A stretch of DNA of 50,478 nucleotides from contig NZ_NPDU01000031.1 in assembly GCF_002811985.1 (NCBI RefSeq), positions 1-50,478 of the forward strand, given 5' to 3'. Position numbers and translations under genes: made by a program. The notes under the pieces are model-generated. The model saw only the letters and a program-made list of their open reading frames with translations. It searched no databases and had not been told where the DNA came from. Position 1 is the first letter of the stretch. Each line of letters begins with the position of its first letter. The DNA is from Leptospira adleri (lineage in GTDB: Bacteria > Spirochaetota > Leptospiria > Leptospirales > Leptospiraceae). This document shows, piece after piece, positions 1 through 11,488 of this stretch.

Positions 1-475
1 TTCCGCGACCGTTAGTTCCCCGTTCCTGTTCTTGTCTTCCTCCGAAAGATATAACACCCGAAGCGACCGCAAAGGTTTTATCCCCCGCAGTTTTCAGAGG
101 AGATTGCAGAAGAACGCCGCCTTCCAAGGACTTAGCGTCTCCGATCGAGGATACTACTACGTTGAGTTTATCTCCTTTGCGGGCGTAAGTCGGAATCGTC
201 GCGGTGATAAGAACGGACGCGATGTTTCTAGTTTGATCCGGTTTTAGGTTCGCCTCCACGCCGAGATTTTTCAGATAGTTTTTCATACTTTCCGAAGTCA
301 TCGGGGTTTTGCTGTCGCCGGTTCCGGGAAGACCGACCACGATTCCGTAGCCTGTGATCTGATTTTCACGGACTCCTTCTATCTTCGCGATATCTTTCAG
401 GCGAAGTTCCGTAGCCGCGAGATCAAAAACACCGCAAAAAAAGAATATATAAAATATGGAATATTTGAATTTCAT
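1..475 (-). CDS. flgI: Flagellar P-ring protein FlgI, N-terminal part (cut by window edge)
   Basis: Translating the minus strand from the ATG at 475-473 gives about 158 residues. They begin with a hydrophobic signal peptide and continue with ELRLKDIAKIEGVRENQITG and a GYGIVVGLPGTGDS stretch, the typical FlgI N-terminus. FlgI builds the periplasmic P ring around the flagellar rod in Gram-negative bacteria. The start overlaps the flgH stop by 4 nt (ATGA), so it is the last visible gene of flgG-flgA-flgH-flgI. The C-terminal part lies outside the window. Identity is secure from the N-terminal motif. What the ring does in an organism with periplasmic flagella is an inference question, not visible here. 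Confidence 0.93.
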   Translation of the reverse strand, partial: MKFKYSIFYIFFFCGVFDLAATELRLKDIAKIEGVRENQITGYGIVVGLPGTGDSKTPMTSESMKNYLKNLGVEANLKPDQTRNIASVLITATIPTYARKGDKLNVVVSSIGDAKSLEGGVLLQSPLKTAGDKTFAVASGVISFGGRQEQERGTNGRG

Positions 476-1194
476 TGTGATTCTCCGAGGAGACGGTTGA
501 GTTGGTTCAGAATGAGCCTTTGTTTTTCCTCTTCCGAAAGTTCGGCTTTTACGGTCACGGATCCGTCCGGATTGGTGATCGTTTTGAGGGCGATCGGAGG
601 AGTCGCCTGTTTAGGGTTGATTCTTCCGTTGTAAGTGACCTGAAGGTTTGCGATTTTATCCGAATCCAAAGAGGAATCTTTTTCCACAAACTCGGGCGCG
701 ACAGTTCCCGCAAGGATCAGACTATTCTCTTCCCCGTTAATAACGCTCAGCTTTTGACCTTGGATCGTGAGAAGTCCCGTATTCGGATCGACCGCGGTAA
801 CGAGAGCCGTCAGATTTCCTTTGATCTTTCCGATCGACTTGATCTTTCCCTTATTTTTGCGCGTGATCGTACGATCATTGTTATACGAAGGCATGTCGGG
901 GATGATTTTTTTATCCGGCATTGCCTTCAGAGTAAGAGTTTCGTCCGCGTTGGATTCTAGTTCGAACTCCGCCTGAAGACCGTTCCTGATTTTGATATAA
1001 AGAGGAGAACCTACTTTGATGTTCTGGCGGACAGAATACGGATTTTTATCGGTCCAGAGGGAGGAATCCTGCGCCCGCAATCGGGAACCGTCCTCTACAA
1101 AGACCACGAATATTAATAAAATGTAAACCGTTCCGGCGCCCAGAATTCCCGGAAAAAGATCGGAGATGATTTTTTTGATAGAATCGAATTTCAT
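472..1194 (-). CDS. flgH: Flagellar L-ring protein FlgH
   Basis: A 240-residue protein, close to the usual FlgH length of about 230. The C-terminal half carries the FlgH core: GNLTALVTAVDPNTGLLTIQ, an I-N-G-E-E segment, LAGTVAPEFV, then IANLQVTYNGRI. In externally flagellated bacteria FlgH is a lipoprotein forming the outer-membrane L ring. Here the N-terminus has one hydrophobic segment (about residues 17-34) followed by RLRAQDSS and contains no cysteine, so no lipobox is present. The ATG at 1194 overlaps the end of flgA by 4 nt, and the stop overlaps the flgI start, so the four genes are probably co-transcribed and translationally coupled. Confidence 0.88.
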   Translation of the reverse strand: MKFDSIKKIISDLFPGILGAGTVYILLIFVVFVEDGSRLRAQDSSLWTDKNPYSVRQNIKVGSPLYIKIRNGLQAEFELESNADETLTLKAMPDKKIIPDMPSYNNDRTITRKNKGKIKSIGKIKGNLTALVTAVDPNTGLLTIQGQKLSVINGEENSLILAGTVAPEFVEKDSSLDSDKIANLQVTYNGRINPKQATPPIALKTITNPDGSVTVKAELSEEEKQRLILNQLNRLLGESQ

Positions 1195-2084
1195 TCCGTA
1201 ACCACCGTATTCTTATCCACGACCTTGGCTCTCATCTGACCTTCTCTGGAATGGGTGGTCACTTGCACATCCTCGCCTATGTTCCCGGAACTAAGAGCCT
1301 TAACTTTCGTCTTTAAAACGAGACTGCCCTTATGATAGATCATAAGAATTTCCCCGCCTCTCTGAACGTCTGCGATTTTACGGACGTGTTTTTTACGGAA
1401 GATTTCACCTTCGTTCATATCCTTCAAAAGCGTTGAGCCAAGAAGTTCCTTGCCTGGAGAATCTAATATTTCTTCGGGAGTCAAGACTTCTTCTTCCTTA
1501 AAATCGTCTTCCGTGATTTTGATTCCTTTCTGCAATGCGCGGATCGCCTTTTGAACCCGAACCTTCTGTTCCACTTGAAATCGGATCCTGAGAGTATGAA
1601 TTTTCTGATTTTGGAAAAAAATCTCCAAGGACGCCATTACCTGTCCCGGATGCAAGCGGGAGGAGAGATTCGCCCAACGAAGTTCGACTCCTTCCTGCGG
1701 AACCTTTGTTTCGCCGGATAAAAACGTTAGACGAAATTCTTCTCCCGGATGCTTTTTTTTGATTTCGTTCGCGAGAGATTCGGTGATTTCAAAAGGCTCC
1801 AGCGTATGATTGAGGGGAAGAACCAGGGTTTCCTTTCCGGTCACGATCGGATCCAGATCCCTATAGACGTTTAAAATTTCTTTGGAACCGATAAAAACGG
1901 GCTTTTTTAAATTTCTGAGGATGACTCGATCTTCGAACCCGTCGGGAATTCTCGCGATCGAAGAAAGAAAGACCTCGTCTCCTTCGACCAAAGCCCGTCC
2001 CTTTAGATAAATCCCGGACACTCCTCTTCCGAAAAGAGGGTTAAAAACCAAAATCGAAAGCAGAAGTGTCGCCAAGAGTTTCAT
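1191..2084 (-). CDS. flgA: Flagellar P-ring assembly chaperone FlgA
   Basis: A 297-residue exported protein with an N-terminal signal peptide (MKLLATLLLSILVFNPLFG). It ends in the SAF/FlgA domain: VEQKVRVQKAIRALQKGIKI, a stretch around LLGSTLLKDMNEGEIF, and a C-terminal VQVTTHSREGQMRAKVVDKN, which is the FlgA C-terminal pattern. FlgA is the periplasmic chaperone for FlgI P-ring assembly, and flgI lies two genes downstream. It is longer than the enteric protein (about 220 residues) because of an extended N-terminal half. It starts 18 nt after the flgG stop and overlaps flgH by 4 nt. Confidence 0.88.
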   Translation of the reverse strand: MKLLATLLLSILVFNPLFGRGVSGIYLKGRALVEGDEVFLSSIARIPDGFEDRVILRNLKKPVFIGSKEILNVYRDLDPIVTGKETLVLPLNHTLEPFEITESLANEIKKKHPGEEFRLTFLSGETKVPQEGVELRWANLSSRLHPGQVMASLEIFFQNQKIHTLRIRFQVEQKVRVQKAIRALQKGIKITEDDFKEEEVLTPEEILDSPGKELLGSTLLKDMNEGEIFRKKHVRKIADVQRGGEILMIYHKGSLVLKTKVKALSSGNIGEDVQVTTHSREGQMRAKVVDKNTVVTE

Positions 2085-2102
2085 TAGAAATTTATAAAAT
2101 TC

Positions 2103-4616
<2,514 letters not shown>

Positions 4617-4969
4617 CCAGGGGCCTCGTATGAAAAGATTTTCGGTCTTCTCCCGAGTTTCCCGCTGAAGAAAAAAAAGAATGAAAGTTGAGATTCGATT
4701 TTTAAAATTAGTAGGTTCGATTCTTTTCCCTTATGTCTCTCCTCGGATCCCGATTTTCCGAAAGATCGAAAACAAGCGGGCCTTTTGAAAATTCGAAAGC
4801 GCAAAATTCAAACAAACGTACGTGAATTTCTAAATTCAATTTTTTAGCCTTTTTAGACCGGAGCTTCCTGAAATGAGAATGAAACGGACTCGAATTGATT
4901 TGTCATTTCGAGGGCTGAATTTTGCATGGATAGAAGAGGGAAGAATATTCCTTTTTCTTAATTTATCCG
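4617..4969. other. Divergent intergenic region, 353 bp
   Basis: This lies between the methyltransferase start (minus) and the small membrane protein start (plus), so it must hold promoters for both directions. It is AT-rich near 4800-4850. I found no convincing -35/-10 pair, hairpin or repeat. Confidence 0.4.
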
Positions 4970-5488
4970 ATGTCTCAAAACGAAACAAACCTCTATTCCC
5001 TCCAGGCAATGGATTTAGAATTCGACAAAGAAGTTTTTTGGAATCGTTTTTTTGAAAGATCCGGACTGATCCTCGGCTACGGGGCCTACCTGGTTTGTTT
5101 TATCATAGTTTTCGGATTAAAAATGGAAGCCGTCCAATACGCTTCCCTGTTTTATCTGGGTCTTTTCACCCGATTTTCAAGCCTTCTCATAGGAAAGTTC
5201 TATGAGATTCCCTCCGTATTTCGAAATCTTTTTTCGAAAGATTCCGCTCTCGTTTCGGCGAGTCGCGAATATTTAAGAACCCATCGCGAGAAAGCGTTTC
5301 TCCGTTTGGCGGCTCGTCTCTACGGCATGAACGACGCCTCGGAACTCTACGAGGCGAACGAGGAAGAGTTGATCGAACTCTTAAAACCCAAAATGGAAAA
5401 ACCTTGGAAGAAGGTGGGAAAAATCTACTTCTTCTTTTTTTATATCCCGGTCTCTCTTATTTTGATTGGCATTTCCGTTCTCAGCTGA
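4970..5488 (+). CDS. Small membrane protein of unknown function
   Basis: A 172-residue protein without a recognisable family. It has two hydrophobic segments near residues 33-50 and 56-76, a polar charged middle (about 90-145, including an acidic [11 protein letters not shown] stretch) and a third hydrophobic segment at 150-171 ending at the C-terminus. It is therefore probably an inner-membrane protein with a cytoplasmic or periplasmic loop of about 70 residues. The next gene, a beta-lactamase-like lipoprotein, starts 16 nt downstream, so the two are probably co-transcribed. Function unknown. Confidence 0.7.
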   Translation: MSQNETNLYSLQAMDLEFDKEVFWNRFFERSGLILGYGAYLVCFIIVFGLKMEAVQYASLFYLGLFTRFSSLLIGKFYEIPSVFRNLFSKDSALVSASREYLRTHREKAFLRLAARLYGMNDASELYEANEEELIELLKPKMEKPWKKVGKIYFFFFYIPVSLILIGISVLS

Positions 5489-5503
5489 TTCAGTCAAACT
5501 CAA

Positions 5504-6367
5504 GTGAAGTCTTTACTCCTATTACCGTGGATCCTCCTCGTTCTATTCTTCTGCAAGAGCGAACCGTCCGTTGTCGCACTTCCTCCCATGCCTTTTGCGG
5601 AGAAAAATCTAGACTGGGACGGAAAGTCCGCTTGTGCGGTCCTCGTAAACTTAAGCGCAAGAAACAAAATCTACTTTCAAAAAGAGGAATGTTTTTTTAA
5701 GTCCCCGCCCGCCTCTCTTTTTCACACGGTCCTCGCTTTGAACGCGTTGGAAAGCGGTTATCTCAAAGAAGACCAATCCCTATTTTTCTGGGATAAGACC
5801 AGACATCCTTATATCCGTTGGCAAAAAGATCAGAATCTTAAATCGGCGCTTGAGTATTCGGTTCATTGGTATTTCGCAAAACTCTGGAACGATATCGGTC
5901 CGGAAAAAGGAAAACAACTTTTAGAAAGATTCGACGCTTTCAGCGGCTCGGTTCCGATTACGAGAACTTCGTTTTGGCTCGATGGATCTTACACGGTTTC
6001 TCCGTCCGAGTTTGTGGACTACTTGGCCCGTTTGCAGGAATCGAATCCGCCTTTCCGCAGGAAAACGATTCAGACCGTTTTAGGTCTTTTAAAAAGAGAC
6101 GCCGGGTCCGTCGCTAACGCGAGCGGCAATCACGACCTACCGGGAAACTGGAACGGAATCGAAGAATATAAATCGGACTCCGCTTTTTATTACAACCAAG
6201 ACGAGGCGAATTCCTGGTTCTGGGCTTTGTTTCAAAAAGAAGGAACACAATGGCTGATCTTAACCCGAGTCCGCACGACTGGACAACCCGCGGCTCCGTT
6301 AGAAGCGGCTAAGCTCGCATCCAAAGTCCTTCAAGAAGAATCACTTTTGCTTTCCCCTTTTCCATAA
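5504..6367 (+). CDS. Class D beta-lactamase-like lipoprotein lacking catalytic lysines (predicted pseudoenzyme)
   Basis: A 287-residue protein starting with GTG. Its signal peptide [17 protein letters not shown] has a lipobox cysteine at 17, which supports this start. The fold markers of class D (OXA) beta-lactamases are clear: an N-terminal strand pair with [10 protein letters not shown], then [27 protein letters not shown] at 118-124, and [11 protein letters not shown] around 156-166. The catalytic set is changed. The S-x-x-K motif reads S71-L-F-H74, the S-x-V motif reads S119-V-H121, the Y-G-N motif is absent, and K-T-G is replaced by A-S-G at about 206-208. The serine remains, but the carboxylated general-base lysine and the KTG lysine do not. 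Expected role: non-hydrolytic binding or structural, unproven. Probable operon with the upstream membrane protein. Confidence 0.75.
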   Translation: MKSLLLLPWILLVLFFCKSEPSVVALPPMPFAEKNLDWDGKSACAVLVNLSARNKIYFQKEECFFKSPPASLFHTVLALNALESGYLKEDQSLFFWDKTRHPYIRWQKDQNLKSALEYSVHWYFAKLWNDIGPEKGKQLLERFDAFSGSVPITRTSFWLDGSYTVSPSEFVDYLARLQESNPPFRRKTIQTVLGLLKRDAGSVANASGNHDLPGNWNGIEEYKSDSAFYYNQDEANSWFWALFQKEGTQWLILTRVRTTGQPAAPLEAAKLASKVLQEESLLLSPFP

Positions 6368-6608
6368 ATTCGATTTGTTAAGCGAAGTCGCAATTTCGGA
6401 GGAAGACCTTCTTTTTGGAAAGAATGGAAAACGATCAATCGTCCTCTTTTTAGGTCCGACCTTCCTCTGATTTTTTCGTCTGAAACCGTCGCGTTCCGAC
6501 GAACGGAATCATAAAAATATCAATCTTGAAACGCCGCGTTCCTAACTAAAATCTGAATGACGGATCCAGAATTCGGGAAGAAACTGCTCCCAGACGAGGA
6601 TTCCCCGT

Positions 6609-8834
6609 ATGAAAAAGATATCTCTATTTTACATTTTTCTAATTTTCTCTTTCGTTTTATCCCTCGCCTTCATACTTCAATCCGGAAAGGATCTGGAACC
6701 CAAAAAGGAGAATTTCCATTCTTCTCAGGGTTCGGAAGTAGTTTCCGGAAATCAGAAAAAAAATCCGGTCCAAAACGGTTTGGAAAGACCGGGACTTCTC
6801 GACTTCGAATCCGTAGGCAAGATTTTTTCAGGACATATCAAACAACCTCTATCCAGGTTATTGCTCCAATTGATCGTGATCATGATAGCGGCTCGTTTTT
6901 TCGGAAAGTTAGCGACTCTTGTGGGACAACCCGCGGTCATCGGCGAAATTCTCGCGGGCATTCTTTTAGGCCCCTCGCTTTTAGGTTTGATTTTTCCGGA
7001 AGGATTCAATCTTCTTTTTCCGAAAGAATCTTTGTCCACGCTCCAAATTCTCAGCCAATTGGGGCTTTTGCTTTTTATGTTCGTGATCGGAATGGAACTC
7101 GATCTCAAGATTTTGAGGAACCAAGCGGAATCCGCGATCGTAATTTCCCATTCCAGCATTATGTTTCCGTTTCTATTGGGCGCGGGTCTCGCCTACTTCA
7201 TTTTCATTCCTCTTGCGCCCGAAAAAGTGGATTTTATCGCATTCAGTCTTTTTATGGGAATCGGAATGAGCATCACCGCCTTCCCGGTTTTGGCGAGAAT
7301 CATCCTGGAAAAAGGATGGACCAAAACCACGTTAGGCAGCCTTGCCATCACCGCCGCCGCCGCGGACGACGTTACGGCTTGGTGTGTGCTTGCGGTCGTG
7401 GTTACGATCGTAAACGCCGGATCTTTTTCTTCGGGATTTCTCACGATTCTTATGTCGGTCGCGTATATGATCGTTATGTGGAAAGCGATTCTTCCTCTGA
7501 TGAGAAGAGCCGGAAACCTCTACACAACCAAGGAATCGATGACCAAAACGATCTCCGCATTTTTCTTTCTTTTTATCTTCGCCTCGGCTTGGATCACCGA
7601 GGCGATCGGCATACACGCGTTATTCGGCGCATTTTTGGCCGGGGTCGTAATGCCGGATAAAAAAGAACTTCGCAGCAACTTAGTGGATAAGATAGAGGAT
7701 TTCAGTCTCACTGTCCTGCTTCCGCTTTTTTTCGCTTTTACGGGGCTTAGAACCAAATTCGGACTTCTTTCCAGCGCAGGTCTTTGGCCCGTTTTCTTCT
7801 TAATTCTTTTTGTCGCCGTCTTAGGAAAGTTAGGCGGAAGTGCGATCGCATCCAGGCTTTCCGGTAAAAACTGGAAGGATTCCATCTCCATTGGAATTCT
7901 CATGAACACCAGAGGTTTGATGGAGTTGATCGTATTGAACATAGGTTACGATCTTGGAGTTTTATCGGAAGAGATTTTTTCGATGATGGTTCTTATGGCT
8001 TTGACTACCACAATCATGACCGGACCCGGCTTAAAAATCGTGGACTGGTTTTTTTCCAAAGAGGAGACGGTTTCGAGATACAGATCCGGAAACGGAATTC
8101 TGATTTCCTTCGCGCAGCATTCAAGAGGTTTGGAACTATTAAAGATTGCTTATGGACTTTTTCCCGAAAAGAAAAAGGAAAGAGAACTGACTGCGGTCCA
8201 TCTTTCACCCGATTCCAATATTTCGGAATCTCACGCGGAAAAATACGAAGCCTCGAGTTTTACTCCTCTCAAAGAACTTTCCAAGGACTTGAATCTTAAC
8301 CTTAGGACGATTTATAAAACCTCCACAAACATCACGAAGGACATCATCCGTATCGTGGAAGACGGTAATTATAAACTTCTTCTTATCGGGGCCGCACGTT
8401 CTTTTTTTTCGGACGATATACTCGGAGGAAAGATTAGGACCATCTTAAACGAAACGGAATGCAATACGGGAATTCTATTCTCTTCGCAATTGGAGGACGT
8501 AAAAAACATCCACATTCTTTTCGGATCGGAAAAGGATCTGAATCTTTTACAAATCGCAAGAAGATTCGCTTCGAATTACAATTCTAAACTTTCGATCGTG
8601 GATCTAAACGGCTCGGTCGATCGGATCCCATCCAAGATCAAACAAAGTCTCAAACGGGAGAAAGTCAAAATTCTTCAACCCGGATCGAGCGTCTCCGACT
8701 GGAAACAGTTCGATCTGATTCTCTGCGATTTGGACATTTGGGAAAACCATCCGGAATTTAGAGTGAACGAACTTCCGAAAGGAGGAGGACTTCTTTTGAT
8801 CCGTTCGGTGGACGAATTTTTACTCGAAGGATGA
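6609..8834 (+). CDS. CPA2/CHX-like cation:proton antiporter with C-terminal regulatory region
   Basis: A 741-residue protein. There is a first hydrophobic segment at the N-terminus, a polar linker (about 28-75), and an Na+/H+ exchanger domain of about 11-12 membrane helices from about 80 to 460. Landmarks are [47 protein letters not shown] (the ion-binding Asp pair) and [18 protein letters not shown]. The last is strikingly like plant CHX exchangers. Residues about 480-741 form a soluble region resembling duplicated UspA-like domains ([21 protein letters not shown]). It likely exchanges K+ or Na+ for protons at the inner membrane. The ATG at 6609 has GAGGA 8 nt upstream. Its end overlaps the convergent cytochrome gene by 15 nt. 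Confidence 0.88.
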   Translation: MKKISLFYIFLIFSFVLSLAFILQSGKDLEPKKENFHSSQGSEVVSGNQKKNPVQNGLERPGLLDFESVGKIFSGHIKQPLSRLLLQLIVIMIAARFFGKLATLVGQPAVIGEILAGILLGPSLLGLIFPEGFNLLFPKESLSTLQILSQLGLLLFMFVIGMELDLKILRNQAESAIVISHSSIMFPFLLGAGLAYFIFIPLAPEKVDFIAFSLFMGIGMSITAFPVLARIILEKGWTKTTLGSLAITAAAADDVTAWCVLAVVVTIVNAGSFSSGFLTILMSVAYMIVMWKAILPLMRRAGNLYTTKESMTKTISAFFFLFIFASAWITEAIGIHALFGAFLAGVVMPDKKELRSNLVDKIEDFSLTVLLPLFFAFTGLRTKFGLLSSAGLWPVFFLILFVAVLGKLGGSAIASRLSGKNWKDSISIGILMNTRGLMELIVLNIGYDLGVLSEEIFSMMVLMALTTTIMTGPGLKIVDWFFSKEETVSRYRSGNGILISFAQHSRGLELLKIAYGLFPEKKKERELTAVHLSPDSNISESHAEKYEASSFTPLKELSKDLNLNLRTIYKTSTNITKDIIRIVEDGNYKLLLIGAARSFFSDDILGGKIRTILNETECNTGILFSSQLEDVKNIHILFGSEKDLNLLQIARRFASNYNSKLSIVDLNGSVDRIPSKIKQSLKREKVKILQPGSSVSDWKQFDLILCDLDIWENHPEFRVNELPKGGGLLLIRSVDEFLLEG

Positions 8835-10043
8835 ACTTTCCCAATTCTTTTCCATTTCAAAGAGCACATAACGCGAGGACTTAACTTTTTTTAAAGCCTC
8901 CGAAAGCCTGAGTTCTTCCGAGCCGGAAATACCGAACTTTTTTCTTTGATCGTAGTTCTCCTGAAACATCCTCGAGTAAAACTCGTCTGGTTCGACGATC
9001 GCCTGAAATCGAACTTTATCCCCTTTCCTCCAATCGGATTCCAAGATTTCCGCGTTCAAAACTGCGCTTTCTCCCGGATCGAGCCTTGTGTCTTCGAATT
9101 CGGTTTCCAAATCGATATCGGTAACCCTGCCGATAGTTTTCTCCGCAAGAGGACGATAGATCTTTCCGTTCCGGACCCAACTCAAAGAAATAAAAATCTT
9201 AGGAACGGAATAGGTCGGAAATTTATGACCCGCTCCCGTGTTAGTCAAAGAAGCGACGATCGACAGCTTTTCTTTATTAAATTCGAGAATGAACGATGAA
9301 GTAAGAGCTCTTCTTGTGGTTTCGGGATCGTGTATCCCCTTCCATTCGTGAGATCGATCCGGCATATGACAATTTTGGCATGTGATTCCTTCGGTTGCAT
9401 ACCGGCTCCTTTTCCATTCCGAGAAAGTTTCCATCATCCGTTTGCCGTTCAGTTTTTTTCCGTCTTCTGACGATTCGTGACAGGACGAGCAAAATTCGGA
9501 AGAATCAAATTCTTTCCGGATCACATAACCGCCGTGAGGCGAAGAACCGCTCGGACTCCGACCCGATCGAGGAGGCGGTCCGTATCTTACGTGGTTTCTC
9601 ACGTGGCAGGAAGCGCACAAAATCCCGTGTTCTTCATTTCCGGCTTTTAGATACGAAAATATCCGCGTTGAAGATTTCGATTTTTTAAAATACTCTTGTG
9701 TTTCGGCTAACGGAGAATGACAGGAGAAACATGCGGAAGACTTTTCCTCACCGAGTCGTTTTAGTTGCCACTGAAGTCCGGAGCCCGCCGCTTTCGAATG
9801 CAAACTTTCGTTCCATTTCCGGAACTGCTCTTTGTGGCAGGTCCCGCAGTCATTTGGATCGAGACTTTTTTCCGATTCTCCGTAGGCGATCGGAGGATTT
9901 CCTTGCAACGCGATCGGAGCGGACCAATACGATTCCAAAAACGGCCTTTCACAATTTGTGAAGAAGAACAATAGAAGCCGGATCGTTATCGTTCTTCCGA
10001 CTTCCCTTCTTCTTTCCAGAAGAATTTTGATCAGCCTCCGCAA
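8820..10043 (-). CDS. Exported pentaheme c-type cytochrome (first of two)
   Basis: Five CXXCH heme-c sites are visible: C66GTCH, C105FSCH, C143ASCH, C185SSCH and C222QNCH. A C-terminal Ig-like half follows (about 240-400, containing [20 protein letters not shown]). It is a paralogue of the cytochrome at 21.07-22.45 kb, with the same order of hemes and C-terminal domain. The N-terminus ends LLLFFFTNC, a possible spirochetal lipobox, so it is probably a periplasmic or membrane-anchored electron carrier or oxidoreductase. The start is uncertain: TTG at 10043 lies inside the end of the upstream rhodanese gene, and a GGAGG sequence at the rhodanese stop suggests translational coupling from this TTG or a nearby unusual codon. 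It is the last gene of the module with rhodaneses at 10.0-14.4 kb. Confidence 0.85.
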   Translation of the reverse strand: MRRLIKILLERRREVGRTITIRLLLFFFTNCERPFLESYWSAPIALQGNPPIAYGESEKSLDPNDCGTCHKEQFRKWNESLHSKAAGSGLQWQLKRLGEEKSSACFSCHSPLAETQEYFKKSKSSTRIFSYLKAGNEEHGILCASCHVRNHVRYGPPPRSGRSPSGSSPHGGYVIRKEFDSSEFCSSCHESSEDGKKLNGKRMMETFSEWKRSRYATEGITCQNCHMPDRSHEWKGIHDPETTRRALTSSFILEFNKEKLSIVASLTNTGAGHKFPTYSVPKIFISLSWVRNGKIYRPLAEKTIGRVTDIDLETEFEDTRLDPGESAVLNAEILESDWRKGDKVRFQAIVEPDEFYSRMFQENYDQRKKFGISGSEELRLSEALKKVKSSRYVLFEMEKNWESSSFE

Positions 10044-11476
10044 GCGTTACCGCCCCCGCCACCTCCGCCGCCGGAACTTCCTCCCGCAGATCCGCCGCCG
10101 CTACTTCCACTCGTATTGCTCAGATAGAATTTATCCTCGTCGATCAACTGATTCGAAGTCCGAGAGAACGATTGTGCCGTAGTAAAACTCGACTTCGTAA
10201 TATTCGCATCCGGATTGACCGTGAGATTGTCCGTAAGAACGCTTAGATTCGTCTTCCAAGGCGAAACCGCGGGCAAATTGGACCACTTGAGATCGTCGCT
10301 GATCGCACGATCGTCCGTCGCAAGAGATCCCCACTCGATCCAGGAACCGTCGTAATAACGAGTTGGAATTCCAAGAATAGCCGCCGAAGCAAAACCCGTT
10401 ACCGTCGAACGCACGTTAGTTCTGCAATAAGTTATGATCGTCTGACCGGATACGAACCCGGCGGCCGAGTACAGACTTTGTATCTGAGCCTTACTCTTAA
10501 ACTGAACCGTAATATTCGTATCTTCTAATATATTTACAAAAGGAAGGCTGGCGGCTCCTTTGATATGACCTTCGATTCCCGTAACACAAGGCGGAGTCGC
10601 ACAAGTTTTTCCGCTCGGCCCCGGAGTGCTCGAAGCCGTTCCCGCGTATTCGGCCGCGGATCTAGCGTCCAGAAAAAAGACTCCGCCTTTCGGAACCGGA
10701 GTTACCTTAAGGAAATTAGAATTTCCGTTCTTTAAAATATGAATCAAGTCTCCGAGAGTCGCCTGCAAAATCGTATTGTCCGTTAGAAGGGATTGAACTC
10801 CCTTACCACCGGTCGAATTGAGGGGTGAAAGAAAGAGAGTCGTAAAAAGATTTCCTTGGGACGCATGATAGGAAACTGCTCCATTCAAAATTCCTAAACT
10901 TTTTGCGGAAGCTCCCCAATAACGAAGCGCATACCATCCTCTCAAAGCCTGTTGCAGATTTGAGGTAGTCGGAGTATCCGCGGAAAAGATTACAAGATCG
11001 TTTTGAAGATCGATCCCGTATTTTTTTAGAAACCCGTCTACTTGAGAACCCTGAGGCACCATCGTCTCAGTATCGACGACTCCGTTGTTTCTCGTCTGTC
11101 CGAAAGTCGAATCCGCGTCAGTCATTAAGTGCACATACACCCCGCTTCCGGTTTTCGGAAAGATGTATTGTCCGGAAGGCGTACCGGTTTGAATCTGAAA
11201 GATAAAAAGTTTTCCGTAAATTCCGAGCGGTTTCCGATTCGGCCAATCCTGAACCCAAAAATTGAGTTTGGAATAGGTGATAAGACCGAAATTGTTTTGG
11301 TTATAATCGTCCGCGGAAGCGTTCGCGATTTCTTCCGCCGAATTGACCTTTATGATCAAAGGAAGACGAATCTTCAAAGCGGCCGGAATAAAATCGTAAT
11401 TGTTGGATTTATTTCCGCAACTCCACACAAAGACGAAGATAAATAAGAAAAATAGAATATTGTTTAGATGTTTCAT
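10031..11476 (-). CDS. Tandem-rhodanese lipoprotein with Gly-rich C-terminal tail
   Basis: A 481-residue protein. The signal peptide has a lipobox ending at C20 (FVFVWSC). The N-terminal rhodanese-like half (about 45-205) keeps the GWYALRYWGASAKSLGILNG segment but has no obvious active-site cysteine. The C-terminal rhodanese domain (about 260-385) has FFLDARSAAEYAG, GHIKGAASLPF, and the active loop Y-C351-RTNVRS followed by YYDGSWIEWG, as in thiosulfate/3-mercaptopyruvate sulfurtransferases. The C-terminus is a serine/glycine tail ending in NACGG. It probably moves sulfane sulfur outside the cytoplasm; donor and acceptor are unknown. AGGAG lies about 9 nt before the ATG. The pentaheme cytochrome gene overlaps its 3' end. 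Confidence 0.85.
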   Translation of the reverse strand: MKHLNNILFFLFIFVFVWSCGNKSNNYDFIPAALKIRLPLIIKVNSAEEIANASADDYNQNNFGLITYSKLNFWVQDWPNRKPLGIYGKLFIFQIQTGTPSGQYIFPKTGSGVYVHLMTDADSTFGQTRNNGVVDTETMVPQGSQVDGFLKKYGIDLQNDLVIFSADTPTTSNLQQALRGWYALRYWGASAKSLGILNGAVSYHASQGNLFTTLFLSPLNSTGGKGVQSLLTDNTILQATLGDLIHILKNGNSNFLKVTPVPKGGVFFLDARSAAEYAGTASSTPGPSGKTCATPPCVTGIEGHIKGAASLPFVNILEDTNITVQFKSKAQIQSLYSAAGFVSGQTIITYCRTNVRSTVTGFASAAILGIPTRYYDGSWIEWGSLATDDRAISDDLKWSNLPAVSPWKTNLSVLTDNLTVNPDANITKSSFTTAQSFSRTSNQLIDEDKFYLSNTSGSSGGGSAGGSSGGGGGGGGNACGG

Positions 11477-11488
11477 CCGGTTCTACTC

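Noticed and set aside
6557..7660. A 367-residue plus-strand frame overlapping the antiporter gene
   Set aside because: It lies in another frame of the well-supported antiporter gene, is Arg/Ser/His-rich, and has no domain.
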